From NCBI RefSeq assembly GCF_041021895.1, contig NZ_CP157428.1, positions 2,666,001-2,730,000 on the forward strand: a stretch of 64,000 nucleotides of DNA. The letters are read 5' to 3'. A program made the translations under genes and the position numbers. This document shows positions 38,616 to 47,809 of the stretch, piece by piece. The notes under the pieces were generated by a model. The model was given only the letters and a program-made list of their open reading frames with translations, had not been told where the DNA came from and did not search any database. The stretch is from Acinetobacter sp. XH1741 (GTDB lineage: Bacteria; Pseudomonadota; Gammaproteobacteria; Pseudomonadales; Moraxellaceae). Each line of letters starts with the position of its first letter. Position 1 is the first letter of the stretch.

Positions 38616-38828
38616 TTATATAGAGGTTACTAATATTCCGTAACTCGCATTCAGAAAAGTTCCAACTCGAATGATATCCCTTCCTGCAGCATGTGTAACT
38701 GATAATTCTTGGCTTAACACATCAAAGTGAAAAGTTTCAAAAACATCTTGATGGTTTAAAAGCCATAGAATGGTATCTGAAATATTTTCATCCGCGATAT
38801 AAGTCAAAGCTTTATAGTCTTTGCTCAT
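38616..38828 (-). CDS. Small hypothetical protein (70 residues)
   Basis: Starts MSKDYKALTYIADENISDTI, mixed alpha/beta composition, no signal peptide or membrane helix. Ends directly before the bidirectional terminator. Family not recognised. Sits 66 bases downstream of another unknown gene on the same strand and the two may be one transcript. Confidence 0.55.
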   Translation of the reverse strand: MSKDYKALTYIADENISDTILWLLNHQDVFETFHFDVLSQELSVTHAAGRDIIRVGTFLNASYGILVTSI

Positions 38829-38894
38829 GAATAACTCTAATAAAAAAACTTGGTAAATTTTATAGGAGATATTCAGAGCTTAAAAGAAATTTCC

Positions 38895-39245
38895 TTACGC
38901 CGCTTTAGGATTTACGAGTGAATGTCCAGACAACAAGCTCGTAAGCGCTTTAGGTGAGAACTCTAAAGAAAGTACATGATTCTTTAAATTAATCGAATGT
39001 CGACTAATCAAAGGCAATAACCCTTCCTCAGTTTCTAATACATACTCATCAGCAATATTTAGAATGCCCTCTAAATTGGTTGTACTAGACGCTAAGTCAT
39101 GACTAAAAACATCGTAAATTGTTTGTAAATTAAACGTCGCGTTTTGTTCTGTAGGATGATGAAGTAAATAGTCTCTTAAAAATAAGACTAATTTATGGGC
39201 AAAGAAAAAGTAATTTGGTTTATAACTATATTTCATGTTGTTCAT
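38895..39245 (-). CDS. Hypothetical protein (116 residues) divergent from the pilus operon
   Basis: Soluble protein starting MNNMKYSYKPNYFFFAHKLV, predominantly helical, ending NPKAA. GGAG lies 9 bases before the ATG on its strand. Not recognised. Its position, divergent from the pilin gene across an AT-rich region, would allow a role in pilus control, but nothing in the sequence (no helix-turn-helix that I can see) shows it. Confidence 0.6.
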   Translation of the reverse strand: MNNMKYSYKPNYFFFAHKLVLFLRDYLLHHPTEQNATFNLQTIYDVFSHDLASSTTNLEGILNIADEYVLETEEGLLPLISRHSINLKNHVLSLEFSPKALTSLLSGHSLVNPKAA

Positions 39246-39691
39246 GGAAACAAACTCCAGACGATGTTTTATTGAATTACAACTAAAACACTAGGAATTA
39301 AACCTTAAAAAATTCTTAAAAAAATAAATATATTTATATAATATTAACAAATGAAGTTTGTCCATAAAAAACAAATACTTAAATATAATAAAAATATATA
39401 ATTTATATTAATTTTTTAAAGAAAAACTTAACTTAATTAAATTCAATTACTTAAATTAAACTCAATATGAAATTATTTTAAATAAAATAAATTTATAATA
39501 TTTTACCATCTGGTATAAAATAAAAATTAACTCAAATTAAATACTAAAAAATAACCAAACAAAATATGTAAAAATATAATGTAATTCTTGTTTTTTAATT
39601 GAAAGCTGCTATATTTCCACCGCATTACTTAATCAGAATAAAAGTACTGTAAAGTAATCTATCTATTTTAAGAGTACGTTTCGGGGATTTC
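39246..39691. other. Extremely AT-rich divergent region upstream of the pilin gene
   Basis: Bases 39300-39560 contain very few G or C and long A/T tracts; typical of regions bound by H-NS-like proteins. It must hold the pilus promoter, which I could not place reliably. No gene seen. GTTTCGGGGATTTC provides the leader before the pilin ATG. Confidence 0.55.
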
Positions 39692-40228
39692 ATGAAAAAA
39701 TTTATTTTTATTGCGGCTACTTCTCTTTTTAATATTACAGCAGCACAAGCAGCGGACGGTACAATAACGATTAATGGTTTAGTAACAGATAATACATGTA
39801 CGATTGACACAGGAGATAAAAATCTTACTGTAAACCTACCAACTGTATCATCTCAATCTTTAAAAAATACTGGTGATGTTGCAGGCCGCACACCCTTTCA
39901 AATTAATTTAACGAATTGTGCATCAGCAGGTAAAGTTGCTACCTATTTTGAACCAGGTGCAACGGTCGACTTTAATACTGGTCGCTTATTAAACCAAGCT
40001 ACATCTGGTGCAGCTGCTAATGTCAATATTCAGTTATTAGGAAGCAACAATGCAGTAATTCCTGTACTGGCTAAAGGAGCTTCAGGTGCACAAGATAATT
40101 CACAGTGGGTGAATGTTTCTGCTGGTGGTAATGCTGATCTTAACTATTATGCTGAATATTACGCTACGGGTGCATCTACTGCTGGTACTGTAACCTCACA
40201 GGTTAAATACACCATTATCTATCAATAA
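39692..40228 (+). CDS. Type 1-like fimbrial major subunit (pilin)
   Basis: 178 residues, signal peptide cleaved near AQA-AD (20/21). FimA-type domain: DGTITINGLVTDNTCTID with C36 and LTNCAS with C76 forming the expected disulfide; the C-terminal beta strand VTSQVKYTIIYQ with penultimate Tyr is the usual donor-strand/chaperone-binding end. First gene of a four-gene chaperone-usher operon. The content and neighbourhood (OXA-51 side) fit the light-regulated prpABCD pilus described in A. baumannii; that match is from memory. Confidence 0.88.
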   Translation: MKKFIFIAATSLFNITAAQAADGTITINGLVTDNTCTIDTGDKNLTVNLPTVSSQSLKNTGDVAGRTPFQINLTNCASAGKVATYFEPGATVDFNTGRLLNQATSGAAANVNIQLLGSNNAVIPVLAKGASGAQDNSQWVNVSAGGNADLNYYAEYYATGASTAGTVTSQVKYTIIYQ

Positions 40229-40298
40229 ATAAAAACCAGCTTCTATTACTAAATAGAAGCTATATCTCATCTATTATTTATTATTGAGAATATGACTC

Positions 40299-41039
40299 AT
40301 GCTTTTTTGTGGTCGTCAGTTTTTTTGGGGAATGGCTTTTCTACATGTAGCAATTGCTACTACAGCCCATGCCGAAATAGTACTTCATGGTACACGCGTT
40401 ATATATCCATCAGACGCTAGAGAAGTGAGCTTACAACTCAGCAACAATGGTACTGCACCCTCTCTTGTTCAGGCATGGATAGATGATGGCAATGCTAAAT
40501 CGACGCCCGATGAGTCAACTGTACCTTTTATTATTACTCCTCCTATTTCGCGCGTAGAACCGACTAAAGGACAAACCTTAAGAATTACAGCATTACCTAA
40601 TGCATCTCAGTTAAATCAAAATAAAGAAAGTGTTTTTTGGCTTAATGTTTTAGATATTCCTCCAAGACCCGAAGGTAAAAAACAAGACAATAATGAAGTA
40701 TTACCTAATAACTTCCTTCAATTAGCGATTCGTTCACGGATTAAATTCTTTTATCGACCAGTGAATTTAAAAGAAGCTATTGATACATCCAGTGAAAAAA
40801 TTCAGTGGAAGAAAAATGATGAAACGTTGCTTATTAAAAACCCAACGCCATATCACATTACAATTAGCTCAATTTTTCAGGACGTAAACGGCAAAAAAAT
40901 AGACTTATTAAAACAAGGTTTAATGCTATCCCCTTTTTCTGAAGACCAAATAAAACTTAAAAATAACAATATAAACAATATGAGCTTTATTTATATAAAC
41001 GATTACGGCGGGCGAATTGAGCAAAAAATAAGGCTGTAA
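40299..41039 (+). CDS. Periplasmic fimbrial chaperone
   Basis: 246 residues with signal peptide (cleavage near AHA-EI). PapD-like two-Ig fold: GTRVIYPSDAREVSLQLSNNG, SLVQAWID, FIITPPISRVEPTKGQTLRI (the classical chaperone segment), VFWLNVLDIPP and NFLQLAIRSRIKFFYRP. Delivers pilin subunits to the usher by donor-strand complementation. Second gene of the pilus operon. Confidence 0.92.
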   Translation: MLFCGRQFFWGMAFLHVAIATTAHAEIVLHGTRVIYPSDAREVSLQLSNNGTAPSLVQAWIDDGNAKSTPDESTVPFIITPPISRVEPTKGQTLRITALPNASQLNQNKESVFWLNVLDIPPRPEGKKQDNNEVLPNNFLQLAIRSRIKFFYRPVNLKEAIDTSSEKIQWKKNDETLLIKNPTPYHITISSIFQDVNGKKIDLLKQGLMLSPFSEDQIKLKNNNINNMSFIYINDYGGRIEQKIRL

Positions 41040-41090
41040 TTTATCTATTTTTAAAATTTGAATACCTATCCATGAATAGGCCTAAAGACT

Positions 41091-43628
41091 ATGTCAAAAT
41101 GGTTCATACCCCGTATATGCTTTAAAAAGCGCACTACATATTATGTAGTATGTACTATAGCCATTAATGTGCCCTTAGCTGCATATGCTTCAGACAATAT
41201 AACTGGGGTAAATGTCTTAAAAGCAGACTTTGATACTAATTTTTTAGTAGGCAATGCACACAAAATTGATATTGGTCGATTTAAATATGGTAATCCCATT
41301 TTACCTGGTGAATATAGTCTTGATGTCTATATTAATGGACTGTGGTTAGGCAAACGTAAGTTTCTTTTTAAAACAACAAATTCTAATGAAAATGCAAAGA
41401 CCTGTTTTACAGTAAATATGCTTTTAGAGTACGGGGTCAAACCTGAGGTACTCCATAAAGAAGCAACTCACTCAGCTACTTGTAATGATTTAGGTGAATG
41501 GATCAAAGATGCTTTTTATTTATTTGATAGTTCTCGGTTAAGAATTGATATTTCGATCCCACAAGTTGCTTTACAAAAAAATGCTCAAGGATATGTCGAT
41601 CCACATTTATGGGACCGTGGTATCAACGCAGCTTTTTTTGCTTACAATGCTTCAGCCTATCGTATTGTAAATAACAATCATGAAACAAATCATGCTTTTA
41701 TGGGTACGAATGTCGGTATAAATCTTTATGACTGGCAATTACGCCATACTGGGCAATGGAAATGGCAAGATCACAACGAAATCCAGAATAAGATCTCTTC
41801 TTACACATCAAATAATACATACGCCCAAAAGGCATTTCCTAAACTCAATAGTGTCGTCACTTTAGGAGATTATTTTACCAATAGTAATTTTTTCGATGCC
41901 CTACCTTATCGCGGAATTAATATAGCAAGTGATGACCGCATGCTGCCTAATAGTTTGCTTGGATATGCTCCTCAAATTCGAGGTTATGCAAAGACTAATG
42001 CAAAAGTTGAAGTCCGCCAGCAAGGAAATTTAATTTATCAAACGACTGTTACACCCGGAAGTTTTGAAATTAATGATCTTTATCCCACAGGCTTCGGGGG
42101 TGAATTACAAATTTCCATATATGAAACTAATGGTGAAGTTCAAAAATTTTCTATTCCCTATTCTTCAGTCGTAGAGATGCTACGCCCAAAGATGAGCCGA
42201 TATTCTTTTACTTTGGGACAGTTCAGAGATGCCAATATCAGTTTAAAACCATGGTTGTTACAAGGTAAATATCAAAGAGGTATTAATAACTATTTAACAA
42301 GCTATGCAGGGTTTCAAGCAGCTGAACATTATCAATCTTTTTTAATAGGCAGTGCATTTACTACCCCAATTGGTGCAATTGCATTTGATGTGACTCAATC
42401 AAAAGCCGAGTTTGATCAAATGCCAACACTGACAGGACAAAGTTACCGTTTAAGCTATAACCGCTTATTTGCTCCAACGAATACCAATTTGACTTTAGCC
42501 ACCTATCGATACTCAACTGAAAATTATTTGAAATTAAGAGATTCAATTTTAATTCAAGACTTACAACAGCGAAATATTGATAGTTTTTCAGTTGGAAAAC
42601 AAAAAAGTGAATTTCAGATCACATTAAATCAAAATCTTCCAAATCAATGGGGCAATTTTTACCTAGTAGGTTCATGGATTAATTACTGGAATCAACCCAC
42701 TCGTAATCAACAATTTCAATTTGGATATAGTAATCAATTTAAGGATCTAACTTACAGTGTTTCGGCCATTACTCATGAACTTGACCAAGAAAATCAACGT
42801 TCAGAACACGAAACACAATATTTGTTGTCTTTATCTTTTCCACTTAAATATAAGAAAAATACGGTTAATTTTAACAGCTCTATATCCGAAGATAACCCAA
42901 CTTTGGGCATGAGTGGTTTCATTGGAAACCGCTTTGAATATGGCTCATCAGTTTCATATCAAGACCAAGGCCAAACAAGCGTAAATATTAATGGGACTTA
43001 TCGTACTAACTATACAACGGTGGGTGCTTCATTTAGTCAGTCTGATGCATATCAACAAGAAATGATTAATTTAAACGGAAGTGTGGTTGCGCATTCTCAA
43101 GGTATTTTATTTGGCCCGGATCAAGCTCAGACCATGGTATTGGTCTATGCACCTGAAGCTACTGGTGCACGGGTTGGCAATACAACAGGACTTAGCATTA
43201 ATAAAAAAGGATATGCAGTTATCCCCTATGTTACCCCTTATCGTTTAAATGACATTAGCCTTGATCCTCAAGGAATGCCATCCAATGTTGAACTTTCGGA
43301 AACCAGTCACCGTATTGCACCGTATGCAGGCTCAATAACCAAAGTCAATTTCTCAACAAAAACAGGCTACGCTCTCTTTATTAGTACCCAAATACCTAAT
43401 GGTGGCCATCTACCATTTGCCGCACAAGTTTTTAATCAAAACAACGAAGTGGTTGGAATAGTCGCTCAAGGAAGTCGAATTTACTTACGTACCCCACTAA
43501 CCCATGATCATCTTTATGTGAAATGGGGAGAAAGTAATACCGAAGAATGTCAACTCGAATATGACATTCAATCAAAAATCTCACAGGAAAAACAATCAAT
43601 TATTATGACAGAGGCAATCTGCAAATGA
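41091..43628 (+). CDS. Outer-membrane fimbrial usher
   Basis: 845 residues, FimD/PapC type. N-terminal periplasmic domain after the signal peptide (FDTNFLVGNAHKIDIGRFKYGNPILPGEYSLDVYINGLW), a 24-strand barrel with plug (YAPQIRGYAKTNAKVEVRQQGNLIYQTTVTPGSFEINDLYPTG), and C-terminal domains (GYALFISTQIPNGGHLPFAAQVFN). The last four bases overlap the tip gene (ATGA). Exports and assembles the pilus. Confidence 0.93.
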   Translation: MSKWFIPRICFKKRTTYYVVCTIAINVPLAAYASDNITGVNVLKADFDTNFLVGNAHKIDIGRFKYGNPILPGEYSLDVYINGLWLGKRKFLFKTTNSNENAKTCFTVNMLLEYGVKPEVLHKEATHSATCNDLGEWIKDAFYLFDSSRLRIDISIPQVALQKNAQGYVDPHLWDRGINAAFFAYNASAYRIVNNNHETNHAFMGTNVGINLYDWQLRHTGQWKWQDHNEIQNKISSYTSNNTYAQKAFPKLNSVVTLGDYFTNSNFFDALPYRGINIASDDRMLPNSLLGYAPQIRGYAKTNAKVEVRQQGNLIYQTTVTPGSFEINDLYPTGFGGELQISIYETNGEVQKFSIPYSSVVEMLRPKMSRYSFTLGQFRDANISLKPWLLQGKYQRGINNYLTSYAGFQAAEHYQSFLIGSAFTTPIGAIAFDVTQSKAEFDQMPTLTGQSYRLSYNRLFAPTNTNLTLATYRYSTENYLKLRDSILIQDLQQRNIDSFSVGKQKSEFQITLNQNLPNQWGNFYLVGSWINYWNQPTRNQQFQFGYSNQFKDLTYSVSAITHELDQENQRSEHETQYLLSLSFPLKYKKNTVNFNSSISEDNPTLGMSGFIGNRFEYGSSVSYQDQGQTSVNINGTYRTNYTTVGASFSQSDAYQQEMINLNGSVVAHSQGILFGPDQAQTMVLVYAPEATGARVGNTTGLSINKKGYAVIPYVTPYRLNDISLDPQGMPSNVELSETSHRIAPYAGSITKVNFSTKTGYALFISTQIPNGGHLPFAAQVFNQNNEVVGIVAQGSRIYLRTPLTHDHLYVKWGESNTEECQLEYDIQSKISQEKQSIIMTEAICK

Positions 43629-44644
43629 AAAAAATAGTTATAAGAAGTGGTTTATTGATCACTAGTTTATTTATTTATAATCAAACCTATGCGAACTGTA
43701 CTTTAAGCAAAGGGTTTACCACAGTCGATATTCCAATAACCATTGGTACGATTGTAGTTCGCCCAACCGACCCAATAGGAACAGTTCTACAAAAGAATAC
43801 TTTTAACATTTCACCAAATAATTCTACTGCAACGTGTAACCGTCCCGGTGACCAAATTACAGCGGCTCTACCTCTAAATTATCCAATTAGCTCAATAGGC
43901 AATAATGTTTATGCAACCAATATTCCGGGTATAGGCATTCGAATTTATCGTGAGGCAACTGACTCATCAAATTCTTCTGGCTATTACCCTTACAAACTTA
44001 CATTGACACCTCATACCGCATATACACTTTCACCAGGCTACATTGTCCTAGAAATTATTAAAACTGCTGCTACTACAGGTTCTGGCGCATTGGTGGCTGG
44101 CCGTTATAGTACCTACTACGTAACAGGACAACAAAATCGGCCCTTTTTAACAACTACAGTGTTAGGTGGCTCGCCTATTCTCATTGCGTCTTCATCTTGC
44201 GAAATTCAAAGTGGTATAGATACGGTTGTTGAGCTTCCTACTGTGACAAAATCAGGTTTTAGAGCGATCGGCTCCACTCAAGGCGAGAAAAACTTTAACC
44301 TCTCCATCCTTTGTAATGGTGGTGAGAATAACTCTGGTGTTCCTACAAGTAACACATTGAGCTTAAGCTTTGACTATAATTCTGATACTTCAAACAGTCA
44401 GGTTATTAACAACAGCGCGGCTGAATCAACCAAGGCTAACGGTGTTGGTGTTGAGCTTCTATGGAACATGAATGGTGCAAATAATACGATTCAAAAAGGA
44501 AATAAACTAGGTATTGGTACAGTAGGCTCCAATCAAACAGTTCAATATGATGTGCCATTAACTGCCAGGTACTATCAAACCGCGACTAATGTAACCGCTG
44601 GTGAAGTGAAAGCAAATGCAACGGTCACGATTCAATATGATTAG
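43625..44644 (+). CDS. Fimbrial tip adhesin-like subunit
   Basis: 339 residues, signal peptide ending near NQTYA-NC. Two-domain layout: an N-terminal part (to ~180) with no family match I can name and a C-terminal pilin domain starting near SSSCEIQSGIDTVVELPTV with Cys pair (SSCEIQ, SILCNGG) and C-terminal VTIQYD. That layout is typical of receptor-binding tip adhesins. Translationally coupled to the usher. Confidence 0.85.
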   Translation: MKKIVIRSGLLITSLFIYNQTYANCTLSKGFTTVDIPITIGTIVVRPTDPIGTVLQKNTFNISPNNSTATCNRPGDQITAALPLNYPISSIGNNVYATNIPGIGIRIYREATDSSNSSGYYPYKLTLTPHTAYTLSPGYIVLEIIKTAATTGSGALVAGRYSTYYVTGQQNRPFLTTTVLGGSPILIASSSCEIQSGIDTVVELPTVTKSGFRAIGSTQGEKNFNLSILCNGGENNSGVPTSNTLSLSFDYNSDTSNSQVINNSAAESTKANGVGVELLWNMNGANNTIQKGNKLGIGTVGSNQTVQYDVPLTARYYQTATNVTAGEVKANATVTIQYD

Positions 44645-44792
44645 ATCAATTTCGTACTTTCTGCCTACTGAATCTTAAGAGGATATAATGAGAGATATTG
44701 AATGAATAAATTTATATGATTAATTTTTAATTAAGACTAAAAAAGCTAACTTTTAATGTGAATTATTTTTTAAATTTTACTAACAAATAAAT

Positions 44793-44832
44793 TAAAAAAA
44801 TGCTCATAAGCGAAAAAAGCTAATGAGCATTA
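44793..44832 (-). terminator. Hairpin downstream of the pilus operon, best as minus-strand terminator
   Basis: AATGCTCAT (44799-44807) and ATGAGCATT (44823-44831). On the minus strand it is followed by seven T; on the plus strand the tail is poor. It may serve the pilus operon from the left as a weaker stop. Confidence 0.6.
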
Positions 44833-44856
44833 GTGATAACCACTTAACCTGAAATA

Positions 44857-44884
44857 CAAATTGTGGGAAATAGATCACAATTTG
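44857..44884. repeat. Perfect 9-bp inverted repeat
   Basis: CAAATTGTG (44857-44865) and CACAATTTG (44876-44884), 10-base spacer. Operator or RNA stem; no known role. Confidence 0.4.
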
Positions 44885-45317
44885 CATGACTATAATTTCA
44901 AAATTCAGCTTAAATATCAAGTCTTTTTTTTAATAAAAGGTTGATAAAACAGCTTAAGTAGCTAATTTTAAATAAAAATAAATTTAAAATATAATTTGTT
45001 AGCCCTATTCTACAGACTTTCTAAAGAATTATCATTCTATTAATGAAGAAAATATGAATTTTATAGAGACAACCGTGCAGTATAATTAAAAAATCTCTCA
45101 AGTAAGAAGATTGAGTAAAAAGTAAAACTTCTTATTATGCAATTCTATAAATTATAAAGTTTTACATAACATATAAGAAAAAAAACATAAACAAATCTAG
45201 AAATACTCTTCAATTACCATCTAACTTCAAGTGTTTACAACAAAACAGCATGCTTATTTTTTGGAAAATATTGTGTATTTTATTACTCTGTACACGACAA
45301 AAATAGATAACTCATTG

Positions 45318-45345
45318 AAATAATGTCATAATAATTGTTTTCTAA
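45318..45345 (-). promoter_or_regulatory. ISAba1 outward promoter
   Basis: Minus-strand -35 TTAGAA (45345-45340) and -10 TTATTT (45323-45318), 16 bases apart: the outward promoter known to overexpress genes beside ISAba1. Here it points left, away from blaOXA's own promoter context, across the AT-rich region and antisense to the pilus operon. Confidence 0.75.
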
Positions 45346-45356
45346 CGACGAATACT

Positions 45357-46447
45357 ATGACACATCTCAATGAGTTATATCTTATCTTAAACAAATCTCT
45401 AAAATGGAACAAGTCACATTTAAAGTGCTTTGCGCTCATCATGCTTGTGATTATTTTAAAGCAAACATGTAATCTTTCTTCTGCATCTAAAGCCTTGCCC
45501 ATCAAGTGCTTACCACAATCATTTTATCGACGTATGCAGCGCTTCTTTGCAGGTCAGTATTTTGATTATCGTCAAATTTCTCAGTTGATTTTCAATATGT
45601 TTTCATTCGACCAAGTGCAACTGACTTTAGATAGAACCAATTGGAAATGGGGAAAACGAAATATTAATATCCTGATGCTCGCAATCGTTTATCGTGGAAT
45701 AGCGATACCTATCCTTTGGACATTGCTTAATAAACGTGGAAATTCAGATACGAAAGAGCGCATTGCTTTGATTCAACGCTTTATAGCCATTTTTGGTAAA
45801 GACCGTATTGTGAATGTGTTCGCAGACAGAGAGTTTATCGGTGAGCAGTGGTTTACATGGTTAATTGAACAAGACATCAACTTCTGCATTCGTGTTAAAA
45901 AAACTTCATTGTCACCAATCATTTAGGAAAGAATCATAAAATTAGTGATTTATTTCGCCATCTTAAAGTTGGTCAAATTGAATGTCGTAAACGACGGATT
46001 TTGGTTGGTCGGGTGAAACTATATATAAGTGCACTACAGTTAGAAAATGGAGAGCTTTTACTCGTCGTTTCTCCTCAGTTTAATGCCAATGCTATTCAGG
46101 ATTATGCATTACGCTGGGAAATTGAAACCTTATTCAGTTGTCTCAAAGGACGCGGGTTTAATCTTGAAAATACGCGCTTGACAGACCCTAGACGAGTGAA
46201 AAAATTGATTGCGGTGTTAGCTATAAGCTTCTGTTGGTGTTACTTAACGGGTGAATGGCAACATGATCAAAAAAAAGCGATAAAAATAAAGAAGCATGGA
46301 CGACTCTCAATGAGTTTATTTCGCTATGGTTTAGACTATGTTCAAATGGCGATTCAGCGTTTAATTGGTTTTGGGAAAAAAGAAGAGTTTAAGGAAATTT
46401 TGGCAATTTTAAGAAGGCAGAATCCTGATAGGATAAGGGTTCTGTGA
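45357..46447 (+). CDS. tnp: ISAba1 transposase, made by -1 frameshift
   Basis: IS4-family DDE transposase in two overlapping frames: 45357-45926 (189 residues, DRTNWKWG with first catalytic Asp, FADREFIGEQWF with second) and the continuation ending at 46447 (YALRWEIETLFSCLKGRGF with the catalytic Glu and YREK-like region). The frames join at an A7 run (45897-45903): shifting -1 there turns RVKK-TSLSPII into RVKK-NFIVTNHLG and gives one protein of about 362 residues. This is the normal organisation of this element, not damage. Confidence 0.9.
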
Positions 46448-46707
46448 AATTTGTCGTGTACAGAGATTTTATTATTAAGTTTAGGGGCCTCGGCAATTGG
46501 TTTTGGTATTAGTCATTTAGATTTTTTCTTATTTTTTATTGGTTTACTTTTTTTAATATGCTTTATTTTAGCCCTAAAACAAGGTCGGGAAGATGCAGGC
46601 TATTTTCCTGAATGATCAATACGTTAAGTAACCTGATAGCCAGAAGTACAAAAGAGTGATTGAATACGTCTAAAATTAATTTAAATAAAAAGGATTAACT
46701 TTAAAGT

Positions 46708-47712
46708 ATGTCTAGAAAATCCTCGGATGCGGGCATCTTTTTATGGATGACTTATCAAACAATGCAGAATATGGGTTTAGATGCTGCATCTATTTTTGCT
46801 AGTGTTAATTTGCCCAATCAGCCTCCAGATAAAAATGTTCGCCGCGATAATTCAACACAAAATCGATTTTGGACAGCAGCCGAAAAAATTAGTAAAAATA
46901 AAGATATAGGCTTACATGTTGGGAATCAAATGCCTACCTTTAGAGGGTTGGTTATTGAATATCTTTTCTTAAGTAGCCCTACGTTTGGCGATGGTTTAAA
47001 AAGAGCATTAAAATATCAAGCTCTACTTACAGACGTCTTTAACCTTTCACTTACAGTTGAGCAAGATAAAGCTATTTTATCGGGCTTTGATCACCCAGTA
47101 AGACACTATCTAGAAGCAGCAATAGGTATATTTATCAGTTTTTTTAAATATATTACTCATAACCATTTTAGCCCCATAGAAATTCATTTAACTTTTCCAA
47201 ATGGAGCTGCACCTGAAACTTATACAGAAATTTGGCAATGTCCTGTAGTTTTAGGCCAACCATCAGGATCTATCATTTTTTCTAGTACTCTTTTAACTCA
47301 AGCCTCACCTGCCGCTGAACCAGAATTACTGAGAGTCCATGAAAATATTGCTGAGCAACAATTAATAAATTTAGAAAAACATCAATTGATCGACGCAATA
47401 GAACGTTTGCTTGGAAATGGGCTTCTTGAGTCTGGTCAATTTGACCAAAATTTTATTGCTGAGCAGTTAAATCGAAATCCTCGAACACTTCGTGCTGATT
47501 TACACGCCATTAATACGACTTATGAGCAAATTTTAAATCACTACCGAGAAAAGCTAGCGAGAAAGTTACTCGCAAATACTCAAGAAACTATTGATCAGAT
47601 TGTCTATTTAACTGGCTTCTCTGAACCTTCAGCCTTTACAAGAGCTTTTAAGCGTTGGACAAATGAAACTCCAAGTGCTTACCGACAACGCAAACAAAAA
47701 GAGTCAAATTGA
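46708..47712 (+). CDS. AraC family transcriptional regulator
   Basis: 334 residues: arabinose-binding-type N-terminal domain (IGLHVGNQMPTFRGLVIEYLFLSSPTFGDGLKRAL about 72-106) and C-terminal AraC helix-turn-helix pair (FDQNFIAEQLNRNPRTLRADLH, ETIDQIVYLTGFSEPSAFTRAFKRWTNETPSAYR). Followed 97 bases later by a desaturase-like gene that could be its target. Confidence 0.85.
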   Translation: MSRKSSDAGIFLWMTYQTMQNMGLDAASIFASVNLPNQPPDKNVRRDNSTQNRFWTAAEKISKNKDIGLHVGNQMPTFRGLVIEYLFLSSPTFGDGLKRALKYQALLTDVFNLSLTVEQDKAILSGFDHPVRHYLEAAIGIFISFFKYITHNHFSPIEIHLTFPNGAAPETYTEIWQCPVVLGQPSGSIIFSSTLLTQASPAAEPELLRVHENIAEQQLINLEKHQLIDAIERLLGNGLLESGQFDQNFIAEQLNRNPRTLRADLHAINTTYEQILNHYREKLARKLLANTQETIDQIVYLTGFSEPSAFTRAFKRWTNETPSAYRQRKQKESN

Positions 47713-47809
47713 TTCTAAAGGCAATGATTGTATTGCCTATTCGGTCAAAGAGATCGAAGTTTCTTCTTTTAGAATGACTTTAAATTGTAATTCATGAGAA
47801 GTCACTATT

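Larger units (their letters stand above)
44645..45249. other. AT-rich region between pilus operon and the ISAba1-split gene
   Basis: No open frame of 60 codons. It contains two hairpins (listed separately) and otherwise low-complexity A/T. On the minus strand the ISAba1 outward promoter would read through it toward the pilus genes. Confidence 0.5.
45286..46465 (+). mobile_element. ISAba1: ISAba1 (IS4 family), complete
   Basis: 1180 bp with 16-bp terminal inverted repeats starting CTCTGTACACGACAAA at the left and ending TTTGTCGTGTACAGAG at the right, flanked by perfect 9-bp direct repeats ATTTTATTA (45277-45285 and 46466-46474). Length, ends, transposase and duplication length match ISAba1 as I know it. 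It looks intact and recently inserted. Confidence 0.96.
45250..46615 (+). pseudogene. Small membrane-protein gene split by ISAba1
   Basis: ATG at 45250 opens MLIFWKILCILL, then the frame is interrupted by the insertion at 45286. After removing the insertion sequence and one copy of the 9-base duplication, the frame continues from 46475 (LSLGASAIGFG...) to TGA at 46613-46615, ending GREDAGYFPE. The restored product is about 58 residues with two closely spaced hydrophobic stretches. The duplicated bases are exactly three codons, so nothing else is damaged. Not recognised; the ribosome binding site is weak. Confidence 0.7.

Noticed and set aside
38616..39245. Toxin-antitoxin pair
   Set aside because: No known toxin or antitoxin fold seen and the genes are 66 bases apart; only their size suggested it.
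45357..46447. Damaged (frameshifted) transposase
   Set aside because: The two frames overlap at an A7 run and this split organisation is normal for ISAba1, which is otherwise complete.
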